DNA of 64,000 nt from NCBI GenBank assembly GCA_016712315.1, contig JADJRG010000026.1:156371-220370 (forward strand). The letters are read 5' to 3'. The position numbers were made by a program, and so were the translations under genes. This DNA is from Nannocystis sp. GTDB lineage: Bacteria; Myxococcota_A; Polyangia; Nannocystales; Nannocystaceae. The notes under the pieces are model-generated. The model was not told the origin of the DNA. It made no database searches and saw nothing but the letters and a program-made list of their open reading frames with translations. Shown piece by piece: positions 30,514-39,532 of this stretch (positions are counted from its first letter, which is position 1; every line of letters begins with the position of its first letter).

Positions 30514-33500
30514 TCAGCCGCCGAGGGCCGCGAGTTCGGGGCGCGCGCGCACGACATCGCCGACGATCCCGGGCGCCGCGCTCACCTCGAGCGCGGCGTC
30601 GATGGCCGCGCGGGCCCGGCGAGGATCGCCGTCCTGGGCGGCCATCGACGCGAGGTCCAGCCAGATCTGCCAGCGGATCGCTCGCAGGGGAGCTTCGGCG
30701 GGCAGACGATCGAGCGATGCGACGACGCGCTCGAGGTCGGCGCGAGCGCGGATGAGATCGCCCGTCCGACCGTGGATCGCGGCCCGCCAGCGGAGGAGCT
30801 CGCAGGCCGCGGCGAAGAGCGCCGGATCGTCGACCGCGAGGAGCTCGGCGGCGTCGAGGGTGGCGAGGACCGCGTGGAGGGCTTGACGGGGCCGTGGATC
30901 GCCGAGGTGATTGACCGCGGCGGCGCGCCAGACGTCGGCGAGGAGGCCGAAGTAGCGGGCGCCGAGGAGCTCGCGCAGGTGCGGCCCGTAGAGCTCGGGG
31001 TTGGCGCGGAGGAGCTGGAGGAGCGCTCGCGGCGGCGGCACGTCGGCGGCGAGGAGCTCGGACCAGATCGCCCGGGCGGCCGCGACCTCGCCTACCTGCA
31101 GGTGGGCGTGGGCCTGCGCGAGCCGCTCGTCGACGCTCGGCTCGACGAGCGCCCCGGCGGCGGCGAGGACGGCGACCGGATCCCCCTCGACGATCGCCCG
31201 GCGGAAGGCGGCAGCGCCGGCGGCGGCCGGCTCCGGCGCGACGCGGGCGCCCCGGACGTCGATCCGGTGGAGGCGAGCCCGGAGCCACGCGCGGCTCTCG
31301 ATCCTCGAGCGGACGATCAACCGGTAGCGGCCGGCGGCCGGCAGCGGGCGGGCGATGGGATCGAAGCGGGCGAGCGACGTGCCGGCGCGAGGATCGTCGA
31401 GCGCGACGCCGAATTCGCGGCGGTCGGGGTGGAGCGAGGCCCGGATGCGGACGCGCTGCGGATCGCTGGAGGCGCGCCCCGACTGGTCGAGCGGTATGGC
31501 CCGGCTCTCGCCGGCTCCGTCGAACCAGAGCTCGCGACGGACGATCCCGCCGCGCTGCGAGCCGATGCTCGTCATGCGGACCGCGAGCAAGGCCGCCGCA
31601 CCCGGATCGTCCTCCGGGACGATCGCCACCTCGACGCTGGAGGTGGCCTCGCCCTCGACGAAGGTGAGGTCGACGGAGAGATCGAGGAGTGCGCCCGACC
31701 AGAGCACGGGCAGCGAGAGCACCTCGCCGCCGCTCAGGGTCGCGAGATCAATGCCGTCCTCGCCCGGGACCCTGCGGATCGCTAACGGGTCCTCGATCGA
31801 CCAGGCGGGATCGAGGCCGCGATCGAGGCGGAGCTCGACGTGCTCGGCGCGGGCGTGGCGGACGAGCGCGGCGAGGGCGGTGAGCTCCGGATCGAGGTCG
31901 CCCCCGATCTCGTCGAGGGTCGCCTCGGCGGCCTCGTAGTCGCCGAGGCGGATCTCCAGGGCGAGGACCTTGCGGAGGCCGTCGCTACGGAGGCCGGGAT
32001 CGCGGGCGGCGGCGTGGAGGAGCGCGAGCGCGGGGCGATGCTCACCGAGGCGCACCCGCAGGTCGCCGGCCTGGAGCGAGGCGGCGGCGCGGAGCAGCGG
32101 CGTTGGTGCGCCGCGAGCGAGCCGCTCGAAGGCGTCGGCGGCGGCGGCGTCGAGGCCGAGTTCATGCAGCACCTCGGCCTGACGCCAGCGGCGCGTCCAC
32201 GCCGGGTCGTCGGAGTCGATCGGGCGCGGCGCGGCGATCGAGGGCGCCGGCACCGGAGGGAGCGGCCCGTCGCCGGCGCCGAGCACCCAAACGCGCCGGC
32301 TCGGGTCGCCTCCGGAGGCGCCGACGATGAGCTCCTGGGCGGGCTCGTCGTCGAGCTGGGCGGCGGCGAGGACGTGGAGGTGCCCGAGGAGCACGGGCGT
32401 GAAGCCGCCGTCGACCTGGAGGTGGATGAGCGCGTGGACGCTGCCCTCGCCCTCCTCCTCGAAGCTGACGATGATGTCGTCCAGGCCGTTGCCGTCGACG
32501 TCGGCCACGATCACCCCGCGGAACCACCCGACGCCGTCCGAGGCGGCGAGCAGGGGCAGGTGGAGGACGCGGGTGAGGCGCTGGCCGTCGAAGGCGTGGA
32601 GGTAGAGCCCCTCATCGTCGCCCTTTGGATGATCGGGCGGGAAGATCAGGGTGTTCTCCTCGCGCCCCGCGTTGAGGGAGACCAGGAGGCGGCGCCCGGC
32701 GGCGTCGCGGAGGGTGTTGAGATCGCGGACGGAGCCGATCTTGTCGCGCGCCGCGGTGACGAGGTGACCGCCGGGCCCGCGCCGGAGGACGCGGATATCG
32801 TAGGCCCACCAACCGGTGAAGCTCAGCGCCAGCTCGTCGCGGCCGTCGCCGTCGAGATCCGCGGCGAGCATGGCGTGGGGCAGCGATTCGAGGGTGTCGG
32901 CGGTCGAGTAGACGACGACCTCGCGGTAGCCGCCGGCTTCCGCGATAACTTCGATGATCTCGAGGCCCGTGCCGGTCCCGAGGTAGAGTTCGCGCCGGCC
33001 GTCGCCGTCGAGGTCGGAGGAGGCCCCGACCAACACCTGCGGCCCCCGCCAGCGGTGGAGCGGATCGAGGGATGCCTCCGCGATCCGGTAGAGGGTGTTG
33101 GTCCGGCTCGCCCGCTCGTAGCCGACGACCAGGGTGGGATCGCCGTGGACGAACACCAGCCAATCGGTGCCCTCGACGGGCGCCAGCGTCGCCGCGGGTT
33201 CGAGCGAGGGCGCGGAGCGGACGCGATCGAGGCGCGGCGACCCGCTGTACACGTGGTGGAGGAGCGTGTGCGGGCCGGTGGAGTGAACCTCCAGGAGATC
33301 GCGATGGACCGTCGAGGTGGCCGGGAGGAGGGCCTCGACGAGGGCCGAGCGCGGATCGGCGGCCAGGGCCAGGTATTGGCGCGCACCGGGGAGGTCGCGG
33401 CGAGCAAGGGCCGCGTCGACGTGGAGCCCCGCGATGTCGGCTGTGGTGTCCGGGTGCTCGCGATCGAGGAGCGCGAGGAGGCCCGCGAGCGCGTCCCAGC

Positions 33501-34875
33501 GGCGGCCCTCGCGGAGGAGGCCCGCGAGGCCGCGGAGCGCGGTGACCTGGAGATCAGGCGCGGGGGCGCTGGCGTAGGCGGCGGCGAGGGCCTCCCGGGC
33601 GCCATCCTGAGCGCCGTCGGCGAGGCGGCGCTCGGCCTCTGCGAGCCAGGCGCGCGCCAGGGCGCGGGTGCCGTCGTGGGCCGGATCGTCGACGAAGGCG
33701 GCGAAGAGCTCGCGGGCGTGGGCGTCGTCGCCAGCGGCGCGCGTCTCCCCGATCCTCGCCTCGGCCGCCGTGAGGGCGGCCGAGGCGTCGCGCTCGCGGC
33801 CGTGCTCGGCCCAGCGCCGCCCGATCTCGATGACAAGGAGCGCGACGAGGGCGGCGATGGCCACCCCTGCGGTCACCAGGGCGAGCGCGCGGCGGCGCTG
33901 GCGGCGGCGCGCGCCGGGATTGCGCCCGAGAGCGTCCAGGAGGGCCTGCATCGACGGGAAGCGGGCCCCGGGGTCGAAGGCCAGGCCGCGACGGAGGACC
34001 GCCGCGAGCCACTCCGGGAGCGCGCCCGAGGCCCCCTGGCGGACCCCCTGGGCGATCGCCTGGAGGATCTCGGGGGGCGAGCCCCCCGGGAAGGGCCGGC
34101 GCCCGCAGAGCGCCTCGTAGAGGGCGACGCAGTAGCTGAACTGATCCGCCCGGGCGTCCACCGGCTGACCGGCGAGCTGCTCCGGGGACATGTATGCCGG
34201 CGTCCCGAGGATCGCGTTGGTCGCGGTGAGGCGAGGGCTCGCCACGCCGATGCCCTCCGGCAGGGTCGCGTCGCCCTCGTCGGCGTCGTCGAGATCGAGG
34301 GCGGTGGCCAGGCCGAAGTCGATGACGCGCACGCGCCCGTCCTCGCCGACGATCACGTTGTCCACCTTGAAGTCGCGGTGGACCAGGCCGACGGCGTGGG
34401 CGGCCGCGAGCCCGCGCCCTGCCTGCAGGAAGAGATCGAGGACCTCCTGCATCGGCGCGCCTCGCCGCCGGCCTTCGAGCATCGCGCGTAGCGTCGAGCC
34501 CCGCACGTACTCCATGGCGATGAAGATCCGGCCCGCCGACGCGCTGACCTCGTAGACTTGGACGACGTTGGGGTGGGAGAGCTGAGCGAGGGCCTTAGCC
34601 TCGCGGAGCATGCGGGCGTGGGCGTCGCCGCCACGGCGATCGGTGCGGACCATCTTGATCGCCACGCGCCGGTCGAGGGCCTCGTCGTAGGCGGCGTAGA
34701 CCACCCCCATGCCGCCCTCGCCGAGGTCGCCGAGGAGGGTGAAGCGGCCGATCCGCGAGCTCGACACCCGGAGTTCGGCCGGCAGCTCGCCACGGCGGCG
34801 GTGCTCCTCCGCCGGTGTCTCGCCGCTCAAGGTCGTGTCCGTGGCGGCCATGCGCGACGCCTCCGGGCCGTTCAT
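30514..34875 (-). CDS. membrane Ser/Thr kinase with FG-GAP and TPR-like regions
   Basis: The protein is 1453 residues. The kinase domain (about 44-300) has GEGGMGVVYAAYD, VAIKMV, HRDFKVDNVIV (the catalytic loop with Phe for the usual Leu/Ile), DFGLA and GTPAYMSPEQL, so it should be active. A membrane segment (ALVTAGVAIAALVALLVIEI, about 328-352) leads to a long outside part. Helical repeats come first, then FG-GAP/VCBS calcium loops (DLDGDGRRELYLG, DLDGDGRDELALSF, DVDGNGLDDIIVSF), then more helical repeats. The FG-GAP blades suggest sensing of surface ligands. Start 34875 or the Met 8 codons in. It lies just after the FHA/AAA regulator on the same strand, a combination in which a kinase could phosphorylate a partner read by the FHA domain. 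Confidence 0.9.
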   Translation of the reverse strand: MNGPEASRMAATDTTLSGETPAEEHRRRGELPAELRVSSSRIGRFTLLGDLGEGGMGVVYAAYDEALDRRVAIKMVRTDRRGGDAHARMLREAKALAQLSHPNVVQVYEVSASAGRIFIAMEYVRGSTLRAMLEGRRRGAPMQEVLDLFLQAGRGLAAAHAVGLVHRDFKVDNVIVGEDGRVRVIDFGLATALDLDDADEGDATLPEGIGVASPRLTATNAILGTPAYMSPEQLAGQPVDARADQFSYCVALYEALCGRRPFPGGSPPEILQAIAQGVRQGASGALPEWLAAVLRRGLAFDPGARFPSMQALLDALGRNPGARRRQRRRALALVTAGVAIAALVALLVIEIGRRWAEHGRERDASAALTAAEARIGETRAAGDDAHARELFAAFVDDPAHDGTRALARAWLAEAERRLADGAQDGAREALAAAYASAPAPDLQVTALRGLAGLLREGRRWDALAGLLALLDREHPDTTADIAGLHVDAALARRDLPGARQYLALAADPRSALVEALLPATSTVHRDLLEVHSTGPHTLLHHVYSGSPRLDRVRSAPSLEPAATLAPVEGTDWLVFVHGDPTLVVGYERASRTNTLYRIAEASLDPLHRWRGPQVLVGASSDLDGDGRRELYLGTGTGLEIIEVIAEAGGYREVVVYSTADTLESLPHAMLAADLDGDGRDELALSFTGWWAYDIRVLRRGPGGHLVTAARDKIGSVRDLNTLRDAAGRRLLVSLNAGREENTLIFPPDHPKGDDEGLYLHAFDGQRLTRVLHLPLLAASDGVGWFRGVIVADVDGNGLDDIIVSFEEEGEGSVHALIHLQVDGGFTPVLLGHLHVLAAAQLDDEPAQELIVGASGGDPSRRVWVLGAGDGPLPPVPAPSIAAPRPIDSDDPAWTRRWRQAEVLHELGLDAAAADAFERLARGAPTPLLRAAASLQAGDLRVRLGEHRPALALLHAAARDPGLRSDGLRKVLALEIRLGDYEAAEATLDEIGGDLDPELTALAALVRHARAEHVELRLDRGLDPAWSIEDPLAIRRVPGEDGIDLATLSGGEVLSLPVLWSGALLDLSVDLTFVEGEATSSVEVAIVPEDDPGAAALLAVRMTSIGSQRGGIVRRELWFDGAGESRAIPLDQSGRASSDPQRVRIRASLHPDRREFGVALDDPRAGTSLARFDPIARPLPAAGRYRLIVRSRIESRAWLRARLHRIDVRGARVAPEPAAAGAAAFRRAIVEGDPVAVLAAAGALVEPSVDERLAQAHAHLQVGEVAAARAIWSELLAADVPPPRALLQLLRANPELYGPHLRELLGARYFGLLADVWRAAAVNHLGDPRPRQALHAVLATLDAAELLAVDDPALFAAACELLRWRAAIHGRTGDLIRARADLERVVASLDRLPAEAPLRAIRWQIWLDLASMAAQDGDPRRARAAIDAALEVSAAPGIVGDVVRARPELAALGG

Positions 34876-34910
34876 CGCAGCCGCGAGGCTTGCGGGTCCG
34901 CTTCAGCCTG

Positions 34911-36356
34911 TCAAGCGATGTCGAACCGCTTCAGGAGGCGCTTGAGTTGGTGACGACTGTGGAGCCGGAGGTGGCGCCACGCCCGCTCGCGGACGCCATC
35001 ACAGGCCGCGAGCGCGGCGACGACCTCGTCGCGCGTCAGCGACTCCGGGATCGTGAAGGGCTCGGCGACGAGCGGCGGAGGCGACGGAGGCGCGCGCTCG
35101 GAGGTGACGTCGATGAGCCGCCCCTCGCCCTCTGTGAGGCCCCTCCAGACGATCGTCGCGAGCTCGCGGACGTGGCCGACGTAGGTCCGGCGCACCAGCG
35201 CGGCGACGAGCTCGGGGGCGAAGAGCGGCTCGCCAGCGGCGATGTAGCTGCGCCCCCCGAGCTCGGGGTGCGCCCGCGCGATCTCACCCGCGAGGTGGCG
35301 CGCGAGCAGAGGGATGTCGTCGCGGCGCTCATCGAAGCCGGGCGCGCGGATGCGGTGGACGAAGCGGGCCAGGAGGTCGTGCTTGAGCTCCGACGGGTCG
35401 CGGTTGGTGGCTCCGACGAGGCGGAGGTCGCAGGTCCGCCGGCGGGCCTCGCCGAGGCGCTGATAGTCACCGGCGTCCATCACCCGCAGGAGGCGGACCT
35501 GGAGGGCGTGGGGGAGCTCGCCGATCTCGTCGAGGAAGAGGGTGCCGCGGTCGGCCTCGCCGAGGAGGCCGACGCGCTCGGGCATTCCGGGGTTCGGATA
35601 GTCGCGGAGGTTCCCGAACAGCTCGGCGTCGATCAGCGACTCGGGGATCGTCGCGGCGTTGCGGCTGACGAGGGGCCTCCCGGCCCGCGGCGACGCGGCG
35701 TGGAGCGCCCGCACGATCCGCTCCTTGCCGGCCCCGCTCGGCCCGTGGACGAGGACGTGCTGGCCGAGCAGCGCGAGGACGGCGATCTGGCGGCGCAGCT
35801 CCCAGGCGGCCGGCGACTCGCCGACGAGGCCGTCAGCGTCCGGCCCCCCGAAGCGGAAGGGTCGCGGCCATACCTGTGCCTTCGGCCAGGAAGCGGGGCG
35901 CTCGGTGTAGAGGAGGGCGAAGCGGCCGTCCGCGGTGATGATATCGCCGGGTGCGGCGAGCGCCTCGTCGATCTCGTGCCCGTTGATCCGCACGGCGCCG
36001 CGGCCGAGCCGTTCGATCAGGAGGTTGCCGTCGGCGACGAGGCGGACGCCGAGGTGCCGGCGGGAGATCCGGGCGTCGCGGAGCGGGCCGGTGTCGACCC
36101 GCGATCCAGGGCGGAGCTGCTGGAGGACCAACGGCAGGGCGCCGCCGGCCTCGGCCGTGTCGGCGCGGCCGATGGTGAAGGGCACGTCGACCGCCCCGCG
36201 CGGCAGGCAGAAGACCTCGCCCACCCGCGCGGGCTCCTCGTGCGACCAGAGGAGAGCGAGCGCCGACACCATCGGATCGTCGCCGCCGACGCGCTGCGGG
36301 CCCAGGTGGACCGACGAGCCATCGAGGGTGGACTCGTGGGGGGAGCGCAAGGACAT
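34911..36356 (-). CDS. FHA-domain sigma-54-type AAA regulator without GAFTGA
   Basis: An FHA domain (about residues 60-150, FTIGRADT, ARISRRHLGV, INGHEI) recognises phospho-Thr. A sigma-54 interaction-type AAA domain follows with Walker A GPSGAGKERI, Walker B TLFLDEIGEL and the VGATNRD sensor. Last is a Fis-like helix-turn-helix (HLRLHSRHQLKRLLKRFDI). At the place where sigma-54 activators have GAFTGA, this protein reads ELFGNLRDYPNPGMPER, so direct sigma-54 remodelling is doubtful. Such FHA-coupled variants occur in myxobacteria. The kinase gene starts 35 bases after its stop, so they are probably one operon, with the kinase signalling to the FHA domain. Confidence 0.85.
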   Translation of the reverse strand: MSLRSPHESTLDGSSVHLGPQRVGGDDPMVSALALLWSHEEPARVGEVFCLPRGAVDVPFTIGRADTAEAGGALPLVLQQLRPGSRVDTGPLRDARISRRHLGVRLVADGNLLIERLGRGAVRINGHEIDEALAAPGDIITADGRFALLYTERPASWPKAQVWPRPFRFGGPDADGLVGESPAAWELRRQIAVLALLGQHVLVHGPSGAGKERIVRALHAASPRAGRPLVSRNAATIPESLIDAELFGNLRDYPNPGMPERVGLLGEADRGTLFLDEIGELPHALQVRLLRVMDAGDYQRLGEARRRTCDLRLVGATNRDPSELKHDLLARFVHRIRAPGFDERRDDIPLLARHLAGEIARAHPELGGRSYIAAGEPLFAPELVAALVRRTYVGHVRELATIVWRGLTEGEGRLIDVTSERAPPSPPPLVAEPFTIPESLTRDEVVAALAACDGVRERAWRHLRLHSRHQLKRLLKRFDIA

Positions 36357-36597
36357 GGAGCGCGGCGACTATCGCAGGCTCCAGCCCCTGCGGGAAGCGC
36401 CGTGCACCGCAGAGTGCGGGCCGCACCAGCTCGAACGGCAAGGGCGGGCCACTAGGTCGATCAACCTCTTCGAGCGCCCTGCCGAAGGGGTCGACGGTGA
36501 GTTCTAATTTTGTCGGGTCCGCGCGTCCCCGCGCGCCGTAGCCGCCTCGACCAACTCGCCAGCGGGCGTAGGTGTCGGGATCGATCTCCACCGTCAC
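36357..36597 (-). CDS. short unknown protein between cysteine synthase and regulator
   Basis: A GTG at 36597 overlaps the stop of the cysteine synthase remnant (GTGA). The frame reads VEIDPDTYARWRVGRGG, LELTVDPFGRALEEVD and FELVRPALCGARRFPQGL in good codon usage until the regulator start at 36356. It then runs on without a stop across that gene in a non-coding manner. A base missing in the C run near 36340 would end it. About 80 to 90 residues, no recognised family. Confidence 0.4.
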
Positions 36598-37335
36598 CCC
36601 TCCACGACCGCGCGCATCCACGGGCAGGTCCGGTAGCGATCCCACGCGTCGGGGAGCACCGTCACCACCGGCCCGTCGACGTCACCACGGGCGGCGATCC
36701 GCAGGGCCGCGGCGACGTTGGTGCCAGCCGAGCCGCCGACGAGGAGGCCCTCGTCGCGGATCAGGCGGCGGGCGAGCGCGAAGCTCTGCTCGTCGCTCAC
36801 CCGCTCCGCCCCGTCGATCACCGCGCGGTGGAGGTTAGCCGGCGCCTCGCTGCCGCCGATACCCTCGACCGCGTAGGCGCCGTCCGGGCCGAGGCGGCCG
36901 GTCTCCACCCATTCGGCGAGGCCGGAGCCGATCGGATCGGCGAGGATCACTCGCACACTTGGAATCTGTCCCTTGAGACAGCGACCGACGCCGCTCAGCG
37001 TCCCGCCGGTCCCCGCGCCCGCGACGAAGGCGCCGACGCGGCCGCCGGTCTGCTCGAGGATCTCGACCCCGGTGGTCTCGGCGTGGACGCGGACGTTGGC
37101 GGGGTTGTTGAACTGATCGGTGAGAAACCCCCCGCGCTCCACCGCGAGCCGACGGGCGACGTTGCGGAAGTTGTCGGGGTGCGAGGGCGCGGCGTTCGGG
37201 GTGACGATCACCTCGGCGCCGAGGGCCGCGAGCGCCAACCGCTTGTCGATCGACATCTTCTCCGGCATCACGCACACCAGCGAGTAGCCGCGGATCGCGG
37301 CGACGAGCGCGAGGCCGACCGAAGAGCCCGCGCCG
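36594..37335 (-). pseudogene. cysteine synthase/OASS family, 5' end missing
   Basis: The C-terminal 245 residues of a PLP-dependent cysteine synthase or cystathionine beta-synthase are clear: ALVAAIRGYSLVCVMPEKMS, the VAGAGTGGTLSGVGR phosphate-binding loop, ILADPIGSGLAEW, VEGIGG and the GSAGTNVAAALR PLP-ring element. The homology begins abruptly at the GNTG-equivalent (SSVGLALV). The first 70 residues, including the PLP lysine, are absent. Upstream sequence belongs to something else (ELVALDAAELLLDPALVAAL in one frame; on the plus strand VADFRLHGTDTASDLRRG to a stop at 37562). The enzyme cannot work as annotated. This looks like a real recombination junction rather than a base-calling error. 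Confidence 0.75.
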
Positions 37336-37439
37336 CCCGCAAGGCGAGGGCGGCCACGAGCGCGGGGTCGAGCAGGAGCTCGGCTGCGTCGAGCGCGACA
37401 AGCTCGACATGCTCGGAAGGTCGTGACGCGAGTATCGTG

Positions 37440-37562
37440 GCGTGTAAGCGAGGACGAGGCACTGGCCTCAGCGTCGCCGATTTCCGCCTCCACGGCACTG
37501 ACACCGCCAGCGACCTCCGCCGCGGCACCGCCCTCACCCACGACCTCCTCGCCGCAGATTAG
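37440..37562 (+). other. possible 3' remnant of a plus-strand gene
   Basis: The frame ending at the TAG at 37560-37562 reads TGLSVADFRLHGTDTASDLR then RGTALTHDLLAAD with strong G/C third positions. No start is nearby. Its left side meets the truncated cysteine synthase, so both may be leftovers of one rearrangement. Weak evidence. Confidence 0.2.
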
Positions 37563-37567
37563 TCTCC

Positions 37568-38698
37568 CTACTCATCCATCCCATCGACGATCACGAGCCC
37601 ACCGGGCTCGTCCAGGATCAGCCGCCTGCCCTGTCGCCGTAGCGTGCCCGTCACGCGGATCCGCGCTGCGCGCCCGTGCGCCGCCACGGCCAGGCCGTAG
37701 AGCGTTGGAGGCAGCACCATATGCACCTTCGACGCCCCCGGGCGGCCCTCGATCACCGCCGTCACCATCACCTCGCCGGGCTCGCTCAGATCCGCAGCCA
37801 CCCGCTGAAGCCGGGCGACGAAGCCCTCGAGCTCATACCCACGGATCTCGGACGTCTCGCGCAGCACCCTCGCGGCCTCACCGAGCGGCTCGAAGAGGTG
37901 AGCGCCGAGGCGGATCATCGGCGTCGCGATCGTCGGCTGCGGCCGCGACGACGCCCAGCGGAAGCTCACCTCGAGCGCGCCTCGTTCACCGGGCGGTCGC
38001 AGCTCCGCGAGGGCTGCCAGCGAGTTCGCGCTCACACCCTCCCGCGCCGCATCCAGCAGCGCCGCATCCTCACCCTGCTCCAGCGCCGCGCTCACTCGGC
38101 CGAAGGCGCGCGCCATCAGCTCCGTCGTCTTGCGGGCGAAGGGCGCCTCGAGGTCGAGGTCGCCGACGGCCGGAGAGACCGGCACCATCACCTCCGAGAT
38201 AAATGATCCCGGCCGATTCGGCGCCTCTCGGCACCGCTGGAGGAACTCGGCCGGCTCACCGCGGGCAAGCCTGGGGAAGTGCGGCAGCGGCTCGACGACC
38301 GAGTGAGCGATCGCGAGGAAGAGCTGGCGGCGGGCGCTCCGGATCCGGAGCGAATCATCGAGCGAGAGCGTGCCATCACGGGTCTCGTCGCCCGTGTAGC
38401 GGAAGCGCACCAGATCGATCGACGGGTGGGCGATCGCCCGCAGCAGCTCGTCCACGGACACCTCGTCGACCAGCGCGAGGATCTCGACGGCCTCAGCGAG
38501 CCGGCGGGTGTAGTCGACGAACTCGGGCGAGCTCGGGACCTCCACTTCGACCGTGCCGCGCGGCGTTTCGCGGCGGTAGAGGAACGACCGCCCCTGAGAC
38601 GGCATCTCCGACCAGCCCCGCGCCCGCAAGAAGCGGCGAAACGCCGACGGATCGAGGCCCGCGAGGCGCTCAAACAAGCTCGCAGAAGCCGTCCTCAT
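37568..38698 (-). CDS. unknown protein coupled to DUF4365 gene
   Basis: The protein is 376 residues, translated from an ATG at 38698 that overlaps the DUF4365 stop (ATGA). N-terminal helical part (FERLAGLDPSAFRRFLRARG, SQGRSFLYRRETPRGTVEV), a middle with conserved-looking IRSARRQLFLAIAHS and FISEVMVPVSPAVG, and a beta-rich C-terminus (EVMVTAVIEGRPGASKVHMV, RIRVTGTLRRQGRRLILDEP). The last part looks like an OB-fold. No catalytic motif is seen. Tight coupling to a nuclease-like gene suggests a two-component unit, possibly defence. No family name can be given. Confidence 0.7.
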   Translation of the reverse strand: MRTASASLFERLAGLDPSAFRRFLRARGWSEMPSQGRSFLYRRETPRGTVEVEVPSSPEFVDYTRRLAEAVEILALVDEVSVDELLRAIAHPSIDLVRFRYTGDETRDGTLSLDDSLRIRSARRQLFLAIAHSVVEPLPHFPRLARGEPAEFLQRCREAPNRPGSFISEVMVPVSPAVGDLDLEAPFARKTTELMARAFGRVSAALEQGEDAALLDAAREGVSANSLAALAELRPPGERGALEVSFRWASSRPQPTIATPMIRLGAHLFEPLGEAARVLRETSEIRGYELEGFVARLQRVAADLSEPGEVMVTAVIEGRPGASKVHMVLPPTLYGLAVAAHGRAARIRVTGTLRRQGRRLILDEPGGLVIVDGMDE

Positions 38699-39201
38699 AG
38701 CGCCTCTCCTCGGCTGATCTGCTTCATGATCTGCTCGAGCGCCATCGGCGAGAAGACGCTCGACTTCGGGATCTCGACGCGGGCACTCTCGGCCTCGCTC
38801 TCTATCGCGGGAGCGCCGCGCAGGGCCCTCCAGTAGGCACAGCGGCGGAGGATCAACGAATCGGGGGAGTGTTCGATCCAGCGCTCCTCGTCTTCCGGAA
38901 GCATCAGCACGACCAGCACCCGCGGCGTGCAGGCGGAAGCTCGAAGGTTCTCGTAGTCGACGCGGCGGAGCTGCCACACGACCACCTCACCGCGATCATG
39001 GCGGGCGTTGCTCGTGCATTTGAGCTGGACGTCGAGCTTCGGTCCGGCGAGCGTCCCGCCCCCGAGCACACCCGCGGCGCCGATCGTCACATCCAGACCG
39101 TCGTCATCCTGAGTCCACATCCCGAGCTTAAAACCGCAGCGGGCCGCGACGGCGGCGACGTACGCGCGGCTCAACTCCTCGCGGCGCTGGTTCGGGGTCA
39201 T
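38695..39201 (-). CDS. DUF4365 protein, nuclease-like
   Basis: The protein is 168 residues. The pattern REELSRAYVAAVAARCGF, then DDGLDVTIGAAG, then LAGPKLDVQLKCTSNAR is that of DUF4365, whose D...D...QxK core resembles PD-(D/E)xK nucleases. The middle (VVVWQLRRVDYENLR, RVLVVLMLP) also fits. It starts at ATG 39201, after which the family pattern begins at once; an open frame upstream to 39453 is not protein-like. DUF4365 genes often sit in defence or toxin contexts. Here its stop overlaps the next start, so the two proteins are made together. Confidence 0.75.
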   Translation of the reverse strand: MTPNQRREELSRAYVAAVAARCGFKLGMWTQDDDGLDVTIGAAGVLGGGTLAGPKLDVQLKCTSNARHDRGEVVVWQLRRVDYENLRASACTPRVLVVLMLPEDEERWIEHSPDSLILRRCAYWRALRGAPAIESEAESARVEIPKSSVFSPMALEQIMKQISRGEAL

Positions 39202-39455
39202 GACGAGCGAGAGCCTACCTCCGCCCGAACGCGGTGGCCACAACCGCGCCCACCCCCGCCGCCACCGCCGCCCAGGCCGGAGATCGCCTGCACGGGGCAG
39301 CGCGCGAAGCCGTCGTCGAGGGAGGAAGAGATCTCCCCCTCGAACCCATCCATGTCGCAGTTCCCGGCCGGCCGCCCTGCGTGGACATCCACGCGCATGC
39401 CACGGAGGCTGGTCTGCGTCCGCGTGGAAGGGCCGGCCGCGGGGACGCCGCACGT

Positions 39456-39471
39456 GTCCAGAAAACTGGAC
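39456..39471. promoter_or_regulatory. inverted repeat, candidate operator
   Basis: GTCCAG-AAAA-CTGGAC, extended to GTGTCCAG on the left, lies 62 bases before the start at 39533. The homologous regulator at 4248 also has an inverted repeat with a GTGTCC half-site 62 bases before its start. Same symmetry, same distance, same half-site suggest the operator of this regulator family. The AT-rich centre would suit a bound dimer. Confidence 0.5.
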
Positions 39472-39532
39472 GCAAGCCTAGCTCACGCGCCTCGTACTCC
39501 CCGGGGAAAAGTCGCTCGCGGACGCTTTCTGC

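Noticed and set aside
31840..34491. Plus-strand open frame opposite the FG-GAP kinase
   Set aside because: The minus strand has all kinase motifs and FG-GAP loops; the plus frame is composition-driven.
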